The translations under genes were made by a program, and so were the position numbers. A DNA stretch of 12,381 nt, from positions 1-12,381 of the forward strand of contig CAJVPP010003181.1 of NCBI GenBank assembly GCA_910592005.1. Reading direction: 5' to 3'. Shown piece after piece: positions 1-7,530 of the stretch. Numbering within the stretch: position 1 is the stretch's first letter; each line of letters starts with the position of its first letter. A model generated the notes under the pieces. That model saw nothing but the letters and a program-made list of their open reading frames with translations. It did no database searches and was not told the DNA's origin. This stretch comes from Funneliformis mosseae. Lineage: Eukaryota; Glomeromycota; Glomeromycetes; Glomerales; Glomeraceae.

Positions 1-204
1 TTCAGTGCTTTTATTTTAAAAAAAGTTTTTATTAATTAATTAGTAAAATAAAATTTTCTATATACAGATAAAAACTCACATTATGTATATAAATTTTATA
101 AATAGTAAAAAATCTGGTAAATTACTGTAGGCCTCTGTATATATATATTATATACAATAAATTAATTTTTCTAATTTTCATATTTCATACTTAAACCTTT
201 ACTA
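1..204. other. AT-rich sequence, no gene seen
   Basis: This stretch is almost entirely A and T with short T and TA runs. I see no reading frame, RNA gene or recognisable repeat. Similarity to the downstream tandem copy becomes clear only from about position 205, so the 5' part of copy A has either diverged beyond recognition or lies outside the duplication. Confidence 0.5.
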
Positions 205-649
205 ATTTTTATAGCTTCTGTAATAATTATAGTATAAATATTTAAAGATTAACATAATTAATCCTTCTTTATACTTTCTTTTCTTTTGAATAATTTATAA
301 AATTTTTTAGTACTTTATATATATTATTCTTATATTCAAATATTATTAATTCAAATTAGCTATAGAATGTTTAACTTGTTATAAAAATAAAAATATTTTA
401 TTTGCTTTTTAAAGCAATTCTCTATAAAATTATATCAATTATATTAACATTTTTATTTTAGAGAAATAAATAAACATTAATAAAAGTATAAAGTTCTGAA
501 CAGTTCAAATTAATCTAAAGACTTTTCAAATTAATTTGGTTCAGATTAATTTTAGATTTCATAAAATCGATCTGAAAATTTTTAATTTAATTCAGATTTT
601 TTTTAAATTATAATTCTAATCTAAACTGAAAAAATTTTGAACTGAACTG

Positions 650-1221
650 ATAATTTTAGATTAATCTGAAAATTCAGTTCAATTATATGCGAAACTCTTA
701 GAAAATCGCAAAATTTGCAAATTCTCTAAAAGGGTCGTAAAAATTTAGCGAAACTCTTAGAGAATTACAATTTTTTGCAGTTTTTCTTCGAATTTTGCAA
801 AAAAATTGCGAAAACTTTAGAAAATCGCAATTTTTACGATTTTTCTTAGATTTTCACAAAAATATAGCGAAACTCTTGGAGAGTCACAAAAAATTGTGAT
901 TTCTTTTCGAATTTTACAAAAAATCGCGAAAACCTTAGAGAATCGCAATTTTTGTGATTTCTCTTAGTATTTTGCAAAAAATATCATAAAATTCTTAGAG
1001 TCACAAAAAATTGTGATTTCTCTTTGAATTTTGCAAAAAAAAATGTGAAAATCTTGGAGAATCGCAAATTTTTGCAATTACTCATCAAATTTTGCAAATT
1101 TTTGCAAATCTCGAAGAAAAGTTCGTGATTTTTTGCAATTCTTCTAGAGTTTCGCATATAAATTGTGAATTTCTTAAATAATCAAACTATAATTTTGGAT
1201 TAATCAAAAAATTCCAGTTCA
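650..1221 (+). repeat. Direct repeats flanking the minisatellite
   Basis: About 32 bases at 650-681 recur in the same orientation at 1189-1221 with few differences. Both contain ATAATTTT, a GATTAATC core and end in CAGTTCA. They bracket the tandem array, so array and brackets together form a cassette inside the larger inserted element. This could mark an older nested insertion or unequal recombination. Confidence 0.6.
689..1165. repeat. Minisatellite, about 8 units of 57-63 bp, quasi-palindromic
   Basis: Diverged tandem units start near 689, 750, 808, 867, 926, 985, 1045 and 1108. Typical shared segments are GCGAAACTCTTAGAGAATCGC, broken here only by point differences, then a T-rich centre, then GATTTCTCTTAG and ATTTTGCAAAAAA. 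Within each unit the AGAATCGCAA block is inverted against the following TTGCGATTTCT block, so every unit can fold into a hairpin on either strand. There is no reading frame. The array exists only inside the insertion in copy A. Confidence 0.75.
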
Positions 1222-2512
1222 GTTTGAATTTTTAGCGGTCTGTGATTCAGTTCAGATTTAGATTGACATTTTTAAGATTAATAATCTGAACTGAACTGAA
1301 CCAAAGTTTTTGATTCAAATACAGATTGATATCTAATCCAGACTGAATTAAACCGTTCAAAGCTTTATTAAAGTAGTTATGATTACTAATTTAATAGTAA
1401 TTTATTTTTAAAACTTGGATTATTTTGAAAGATTTTAAGATTATAAGATATAAATATATCAAAAGTAAATAATTTATATTTTACGATAAAGTGAAAATTT
1501 TATATTAAAATATTAAAAAAAACTTCACCATTTTTTAAGAAATTTATATAGTCTATCAAATTAAATATATTAGTTTATGCACAAATAATAATTATATTAT
1601 TATTAGCATATACAGTTTGACTGATAGAATTATTGGCAACTCATATGTTTAGAGCTTAAATAAAAGAATTGTGAGACAAACCTTTTCTATAATACTTTAT
1701 TTTTATTTCTATTCTTTAATTTATTGGTACTTAAAGCAGTCAATTATTTGTTAGATTTTGAATAAGTTTTTTAAAAAAAGTCTTTTCTAACTTATTTTGT
1801 TTTGAATATTATATTTGAAGTGAATCACAATCTTTGATGGATGCCATATATTTGGGTAATATTGGTGAATAATTAGAAGCTTTCTTATAAATACATTGGT
1901 ATCCAGATGAATTACTGAATTATAATAAGTCTAGATGTTAATTTTGGAACTTGTTCAATAATAATAATTATTAATGCATTATTATTTACTATAAGTAAAT
2001 CATTTTTAATTTTCTTATTTTTTAATTTTTCAAAAATGACGCTATTTATTTAATATTAATTGATATCTAGCTATTGTGATATTATTCGTAATTTTGATTC
2101 AAACTATTAATACTATAAGATGTTATCGAAACTTTGGAAGAATTTTTGGATTTTATTGTAAGTTAAAGAACATGTCATCATTTCTTCATTTATAAACAAA
2201 AATATTTGAATTTTTTTTATTTTTAAATAGTAAGTTATCAAGAATTATCAGAATTCGAATACAATGATGATATACCTTTTTGTATAATAAAAAAGCAATC
2301 AATATAGCTTATAATATTTAAATTATAAATATAAATAAAGAACGTGATTTATTAAAAATCTGCTAATAAGATTTTTCATTATTATATAGACATGTTTATT
2401 AAGGTTTAATATTTCCAAAAGAAGTTTGACTTGTTGAATATTACAACCTTTATATTTTGATAACTTTAATATTTCGATAAATAAATAAGGGTTTAATAAT
2501 TGAAATGATCGT

Positions 2513-2588
2513 ATATGGGAGGTAAGCTATTAAAGATCATATGATTTACTATGTTCATAACTAAATTTTAATAACAAACCTCCCATAT
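2513..2588. mobile_element. Very small inverted-repeat element (MITE-like) at the 3' edge of copy A
   Basis: The arms 2513-2534 and 2567-2588 are inverted copies of each other, matching at 19 of 22 positions, with a perfect 11-base outer part (ATATGGGAGGT). Copy B reads GTATATAAGATAC at the matching place, with no such structure. If ATAT at 2513-2516 and 2585-2588 is a target-site duplication, the inserted unit is 68 bp, from GGGAGG to CCTCCC. Beyond it, GAGACGAG is only weakly similar to the AAGATACAG of copy B. It could also be a hairpin formed at the duplication breakpoint and not an insertion. Confidence 0.45.
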
Positions 2589-2589
2589 G

Positions 2590-4090
2590 AGACGAGAGTT
2601 ATACTGTATATATTCTAGTATACTCGCTCGGCGTAGTAAAATCCTCACTGCTCCATTAACTTTTAGCATCCTTCGATCTTTAAATATATGTGTGATATTA
2701 AAAAATTAGTATAATATAATTCGAAAAAAAAAATGTAAATTAACATATCAAAATATAATTCACATAAAATATATTTTTTGTTATAATATATAATAATAAA
2801 ATATTAATAATCCAGGTTCAATACTAAATCACATTATCAGTGTTCGATCATTGACTGAATATTCGATCCGGTCAATTAATTGTTTATACACTTTGGAAAT
2901 CAAAATTAAGATATACTAATTGTCGAATCACCATAAAAAATTACCGTATCATACAGGTCCGAACAACTCAGTAGATTGTGTAAAATATCAAGAATAATAA
3001 TAAAAAAAATAGGAATGGCATTTACAGTGATTTCAAAAGTCCACGGGATAGCAGATAATATTCGAGACTTTTCTGTGAATATTTATAAAGATTCGGAAAG
3101 CATCCGCATGTTTTTATGATTTTATGAATAAAATAAAAAAAATTGCCATATAGATTAGAAACGAAGAACTAGCTAATAGGATAAAAAATTTCTTATTGTA
3201 TCTTGATTCGAATAACTTAAACATAAAATCAATAAACTAAGGTTGCCTGATAAAGGGTTTCGACAAATTTCGAAATCGAAACTAGCTTATACTTTTTGCC
3301 AAACTTACTTATTAATAAAACCGCGAAAAGTTTTGATGGGTGGCAAATATTCATTGATATTAAAATCAAAATCAAAATTTTCTTCTGGGTACATCCTTTT
3401 TATAATTTGAGGTCATGACTATCTTAATTAATTTAATTGAATTTTTAATTTTGAAGAAAAAAATTCGATATTTTGTCTGCATAAATTATAATGATATTTT
3501 TTTTATTTTTTATTTTATAATATCTGAACGCTTATTTTATGGTAACAGTAGCTCTTTGACTACCTTGTTTTCCACGAATCATCATGCTATTCATTTAAAA
3601 TGATTAGTTATGGACGTATTACAATAGAAAGGGAGGAAAAATTATTTTTGATATGTTAAATTTAGACTTATTTTACTAACTGAATATAAAAAGAAAGAAA
3701 ACGGAAAACAAAAAGAAAGTTATGGTAAGTAAACAATTTCAATTTATTAATTAGAGCAATTACACGAAAGTTTAGAAATATTTGCAAAACACAAATTGAA
3801 ACTACTGAAATTTGTCAAAATTGTCAAAACTTGTCAAAACCCGTCATTGTCATTATTATTTCGAAAAATTTTGACTTTGCCAAATGGGATCGAGATCTTA
3901 ATTATAATTTTATTAAAAATAAGAAGTCGTTAGAACTTTTTAAACAACCTTGAATTTAATAGTAATTGAATATTAACAATCTAATTCCACTTTTTTGTTC
4001 TTTATTATTAAGTTAAATTTTTTATTTCCTGTATGCATGAATTTACGATAAATGATAATCATTGATACGTCCGGAAATTTAAATAATGGC
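2590..4090. other. Spacer between the tandem copies, no convincing gene
   Basis: This spacer is AT-rich with slightly more GC-balanced patches near 2590-2670, 2940-3120 and 3240-3420. The longest frames are low-complexity (3415-3603, rich in I, F, N and L) and have no recognisable domain. A 34-codon frame at 3015-3119 beginning MAFTVISKVHGIAD has more balanced composition than its surroundings and might be a fragment of a decayed gene, but it matches nothing I know. I see no RNA gene. Confidence 0.4.
3811..3840 (+). repeat. Short tandem TTGTCAAAA, three imperfect units
   Basis: The motif TTGTCAAAA occurs three times in about 30 bases, and the run is followed by a partial CCGTC copy. It is probably a slippage product. 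It lies upstream of copy B but too far away to call regulatory. Confidence 0.5.
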
Positions 4091-4093
4091 AAA

Positions 4094-4106
4094 GTGTGTC
4101 ACACAC
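4094..4106. other. GTGTGT-C-ACACAC palindrome upstream of copy B
   Basis: This is a perfect 6-bp inverted repeat around one central base. It lies about 150 bp upstream of the recognisable coding part of copy B, within a locally GC-richer patch. It might be a transcription-factor site, but nothing beyond its symmetry and position supports this. Confidence 0.25.
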
Positions 4107-4169
4107 GGGAAATAATCTTTCTGGGATTCCGAGGCGCAATTTTTAAGGAACCAAATTTGGATTTAAAGG

Positions 4170-4187
4170 TTTTTTTTTTTTTTTTTT
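4170..4187 (+). repeat. Run of 18 T
   Basis: This mononucleotide run lies just upstream of copy B. It could be part of a polypyrimidine tract of a 5' intron ending near 4210 (TTTTAAAAG), or a nucleosome-depleting promoter tract. The sequence does not decide between these. Confidence 0.5.
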
Positions 4188-4253
4188 ATCTTTGTTTATA
4201 ATTTTTAAAAGTTTCTTTACAATTTGCAAAAATGATGATTTTAAAATCCAAAT

Positions 4254-5741
4254 GCTTATTTGCAAAATTCGAGCAATATTAATATTCGCTTTTTTTCGAG
4301 ATATTCCTATCTAGAAAAAATCTTTGTGATTGTATGCATCGCCTATTTTACTTCAACCACAATTCTTTATGCACATATGTTTTACATAATGAATCCAGAT
4401 ACCCTTTCTACATTTATATCATTAGTAAATGTGCTGATTTCTATAGCTTCTTCAATAATTACGGTACGAATATTAAAGATTAACATGATTAATCCTTTCT
4501 CTTACTCTGAATAAAATAAAAAGCTTTTAATTAGGTACAGCAGCAATCGGTATTGCACGGAATAGTATTTTGCTCATGGAATGTATTGCCCACTATATTT
4601 AAATATTATTGGTTCGCAACAGTTATAAAATGCCCAACTTGTATATCAATTATACCAAATGAAATTTCTATTATTTACTTGGTAAAAATAGATGGATTTT
4701 GTTTGCTTATTGGAGCAATCCTCTGTGAATTACTATTAATTGCATTAACATTTTTACTTTGGAAAAATAAGTAAGTACTAATAATAGTATTAAACACAGG
4801 TTATGATTATTAATTAATAATGATTTATTCTTTAGATCTTGGTCTGTTTTGAAAGAATTTAAGATTACAAGACACAAACATATCGAAAGTGAGTAATTTA
4901 TGTTTTACTATAAGTGAAAGTTTAAATTAAAAGTTATAAAAAAATCTTTACCATTTTTTTTAAGAAATGTATAAAACATATCAAATTCAAACAGTATTAG
5001 TTCATGCTCAAATAATAATGACATTAATATTAGCATATTCAGTTTGGATGATTGAATTGTTAGCAGCTCATAAAAAATTAATTATGTTAGGAGCTGAAAT
5101 AAAAGAATTATGGACAAATCCTTTTTACATTATATTATTTTTCAATTTTATATTTTATTAGTATTTAAAGCAGTTAAGTATTTGTTAGATTTTAAATAAA
5201 TTTTTTTTTAATAAAATCATTTCTAATTTATTTGTTTTGTTTTTTAGATTAGAAATGAATCACACTTTTTGATGTATATTATATATTTGGGAAATATAGG
5301 TGAATGGTTAGAAATTTTCTTACAAATATATTATTGGTGTCCATATGATATGATTTACTAAATGATAGTGAGTCAAGATGTCAATTTTGGAATTTAGTTA
5401 ATGATAATATTTATTATAAAATCATTTTTATTTACAGTAAGTAATTCATTTTATTTCTAACTTTTTTTTGAAAATAATATCATCTATTAATAATATTAAT
5501 TATTTTTAGCTATTGTAATCTTAATCATAATTTTGATTCAAACTTTTAATACCATAAGATGTCATTGGAATTTTGGAAAAGATTTTGGATTTTATTGTAA
5601 GTTAAAGAACATGTTATTATTTTTTTATTTATAAACAAAAATATTTGAATTTTTTTTATTTTTTAAATAGTAAATTATCAAGAATTATCAGAATTTGAAT
5701 ACAATGATGATATTCCTTTTTGTATAATAAAAAGCAATTAA
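4254..5741 (+). pseudogene. Copy B: seven-exon gene for an unrecognised multi-pass membrane protein, two coding insertions
   Basis: I do not recognise the family. The exons I can trace are about 4254-4463, 4535-4770, 4836-4888, 4965-5160, 5248-5436, 5510-5596 and 5671-5741. Introns use GTACG, GTAAGT, GTGAGT, GTATTT, GTAAGT and GTAAGT donors and T-rich acceptors, and their phases agree across exons 1-4 and 5-7. Discounting a 2-bp insertion near 5148 and a 5-bp TATGA duplication near 5345, the exons from 4260 sum to exactly 343 codons ending in TAA at 5739. Hydrophobic segments include FVIVCIAYFTSTTILYAHMF in exon 1, one late in exon 1, two in exon 2, two in exon 4 and one built across the exon 5/6 junction (IIFIY then TIVILIIILIQ), about seven in all. 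The C-terminus is short and acidic (ELSEFEYNDD). No in-frame ATG precedes 4260 after the TAA at 4242, so the true 5' exon is unresolved. It may be a recently broken gene, or some lesions may reflect wrong splice choices. Confidence 0.6.
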
Positions 5742-6514
5742 TTTAGCTTATAATATTTCTTTTTTTATATTTTAATTATAAATATAAATAAAAAATGTGA
5801 TTTATTCTAAATAAGTTTACTTTCTACTAATAAGATTTTTTATTATTATATAGATAGGTTTATTAAGATTTAATATTTTCTAAAGAAAGTTTAACTTGTT
5901 GAATATTACAACCTTTATACTTTGATAACTTTAATATTTTTAATAAATATAGAAATATTCTATAAGGGTTTAATATTGAAATGATTGTATATAAGATACA
6001 GTGACGTCACTTAGACTGTTCTTAAGCATTTTTTTTGATGAGTTTATTATTGACTAAAAAGGCAAAATGTGATGATCATTAAAGTTAAAAACCTGAAGCT
6101 ATAGACCATCTTTTTTTTATAGAACTACCAAAAATGAAAAAAAATAGAGTATAAAATAAGGTTGCTCATTTGCCTAACTCTTTTACTTTCCATTTTACAT
6201 ATATTACTCTATAGATCTTTAACGTCAACAAAAATCAATAATTATATTACTTTTATACTAGAAGCTATCATAAAAAATAAAAGGCATCAAGATATTTAAA
6301 TGCAAAGATTCAATAATTTTTATCTTTTAACTTTTCTTATCACAACAAATATAATTTTTTCAAGTATTCTTTTTTTTAACTAATATAAGAAATGCAATGT
6401 TAGCCAAGACCTAAAACTGAAGATTTTTGAACTGATGTTTTTCAAATTTAGTAAATAAAAAAGGTTATAATTCATTTAAGTGTCATTTTTATATAATTCT
6501 TACAACCTTTTATA
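5742..6514. other. AT-rich tail of the duplication and unassigned sequence
   Basis: Positions 5742 to about 5995 still align with 2308-2515 downstream of copy A, so the duplicated block includes about 250 bp of 3' flank. From about 6000 onward I see no gene, only AT-rich sequence with scattered T runs. Confidence 0.5.
6000..6011. promoter_or_regulatory. Perfect 12-bp palindrome with CRE core (TGACGTCA)
   Basis: AGTGACGTCACT is perfectly self-complementary and contains the classic bZIP (CREB/ATF) site. It sits where similarity between the two tandem copies stops. No gene starts directly beside it, so it may be a coincidence or part of a mobile-element end. I see no matching second end. Confidence 0.3.
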
Positions 6515-6841
6515 CTATTGTAATCTGATTAAAAACTCATCAAGCCTTACCTTAAACATCTCTAATGTAACACCTATATGAAAACAAATTGCTATTGTAT
6601 TATAGCGATTAATAAATAGAACTGAAATATAAGTATTAGAGTAAACACTCAAAATAAGCCAAGGATCTATAAGTAATTTTACTAATTGATTTTTAGAAGC
6701 AATATTAGATTTAGAATAAAGATGAATTGCATGACCTCAAGGATCACTTTTAGCAACAGTAATATGAGATTTAAATATAAAGAAACTGGTTTAAGAAATT
6801 GCAAACTTCCTAACATTATTAGTGCAATAAACAGAATATAT
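6515..6841 (-). pseudogene. Unidentified coding remnant, about 109 codons
   Basis: Reading from 6841 down to a TAG at 6515-6517, one frame is open except for TAA at 6793-6791 and TGA at 6739-6737. The latter gives KSDP-stop-GHAIHLYS, a natural place for tryptophan. The peptide has a normal protein-like composition (for example SNIASKNQLVKLLIDPWLIL and later VTLEMFKVRLDEFLIRLQ), unlike the F/I/N/K-rich translations of nearby noise. I do not recognise the family. It lies next to Harbinger genes, so it may be cargo, part of another transposon, or a captured host-gene fragment. No start codon or intron is apparent. Confidence 0.45.
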
Positions 6842-7020
6842 ATCTATTTATGAATCTTCTAAAAATAATGTATGCTATGTTAATTAAAAAAAATTTCACT
6901 CCATCAACCTTCTTAGAATTATTGATCACTAGAAATATTTTACCTATATATATACTAGCAAAGTAGACTAGTAAAAATTTATTATTATTTATTTATCTTT
7001 TAATAATTAATTTATTATAT

Positions 7021-7530
7021 GCTAATATTTTTTATCATCATAGGAAGTGTATATAATGCTAAAGTGTTTTATCATTTTCATTTTATTGTGATATTTTATT
7101 GTATCCTAAATAATGGTTTCAGATGGTACTTATATTATTGCAGATGTAGCATATCCTTTTTGAATATATTTAATGAAAGCATTTCCTAATTATTATATAT
7201 AACTATCTGAGAACGCTATTTTAATAAAACACTTTTTAAATGCGAATAATTATTGAACGAGAATTTGGATATTTAAAGAAAAGGTGAAGAATTTTATTAA
7301 AAGAAATTTATTGTATTAATATAGAATGAATTATTAAAATAATACACGCATGTTGTATTTTACATAATATTTGTATTGATATGAGAGATTTATTATTTTC
7401 AGATAATCTTAATAGGAAAATGGACGATAATATAGATGATGATAATGAATATGAAGCAGAAAATGAAGAAAGAGAAGAAATAGCAGATTCTTAAAAAAGA
7501 GAATATTTAGAAAATCTAATAAATTTATAA
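7021..7530 (+). pseudogene. PIF/Harbinger transposase (DDE superfamily), 3' half, frameshifted
   Basis: This transposase would cut and paste its own element. Three family landmarks appear in order in different frames. ANIFYHH then GSVYNAKVF (7021-7073) corresponds to the GxPGSVHDARVF block. GTYIIADVAYP (7125-7157) is the D-S-A-Y-P block, with a catalytic Asp at 7143-7145. IIIEREFGYLKKR followed by KIIHACCILHNICID (7246-7380) is the region of the catalytic Glu (likely 7255-7257), followed by the C-terminal A-C-C-x-L-H-N motif. The last 45 codons are acidic, ending at TAA 7528-7530. Lesions are frameshifts near 7043, near 7100-7125 and near 7240, and stops at 7161 (TGA), 7237 (TAA), 7285 (TGA), 7327 (TGA) and 7492 (TAA). 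The three TGA codons fall where the family often has tryptophan, for example in GRLKGRW. The first catalytic Asp block is absent. Confidence 0.8.

Larger units (their letters stand above)
494..1365. mobile_element. 872-bp nonautonomous element inserted in intron 2 of copy A
   Basis: Copy A and copy B align up to about 493 and again from about 1366, while the sequence between is absent from copy B. The insert is flanked by a near-repeat, TATAAAG at 487-493 and TATTAAAG at 1366-1373, and copy B has a single AGTATTAAAC there. This suggests an imperfect 7-8 bp target-site duplication. The ends are weakly inverted: the left begins TTCTGAACAGTT and the right end reads AAGCTTTGAACGGTT on the other strand. 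Both subterminal zones are rich in GAACTGAACT/GGTTCAG motifs in opposite orientations. The middle is a minisatellite with no coding potential. An 8-bp duplication would fit a hAT-type origin, but the termini are not canonical and the superfamily is not assigned. Confidence 0.65.
205..2307 (+). pseudogene. Copy A of tandem membrane-protein gene, heavily decayed
   Basis: This is the degraded paralogue of the gene at 4254-5741, seen by direct alignment: same strand, same exon order, similar introns. By alignment, remnants of exons 1 and 2 lie at about 205-475, exon 3 near 1413-1468, exon 4 near 1540-1725, exon 5 near 1815-1991, exon 6 at 2071-2157 and exon 7 at 2231-2307. Copy B has TGG at 5045 and 5111 where this copy has TGA at 1618 and 1672. 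Other codons have become TAA, and exon 4 lacks a few codons. The donor after exon 5, GTAAG in copy B, reads ATAAG here. The last exon has one extra A before the stop, which shifts its final codons. Intron 2 is interrupted by an 872-bp insertion. The product would have been a multi-pass membrane protein of unknown role. The alignment is clear. The function is unknown. Confidence 0.8.

Noticed and set aside
689..1165. CRISPR-like array
   Set aside because: The units are contiguous and diverged, with no unique spacers between identical repeats and no cas genes. It is a minisatellite in a eukaryotic context.
3415..3603. A 62-codon plus-strand frame
   Set aside because: It is dominated by I, F, N, L and K as expected by chance in AT-rich DNA. 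It has no motif, no splice context and no counterpart near copy A.
4086..4168. Possible first exon of copy B starting at ATG 4086 (MAKCVTHGK)
   Set aside because: It is interrupted by TAA at 4113 and ends in TAA before the T run. No splice to 4254 keeps the frame. Copy A has no counterpart. It is noted only as a GC-richer patch.
7161..7329. TGA codons in the transposase as proof of an alternative genetic code
   Set aside because: The same genes also carry frameshifts and TAA stops, so they are dead. A mutation bias explains the TGA codons without recoding. The pattern is kept as a finding, not as a code change.
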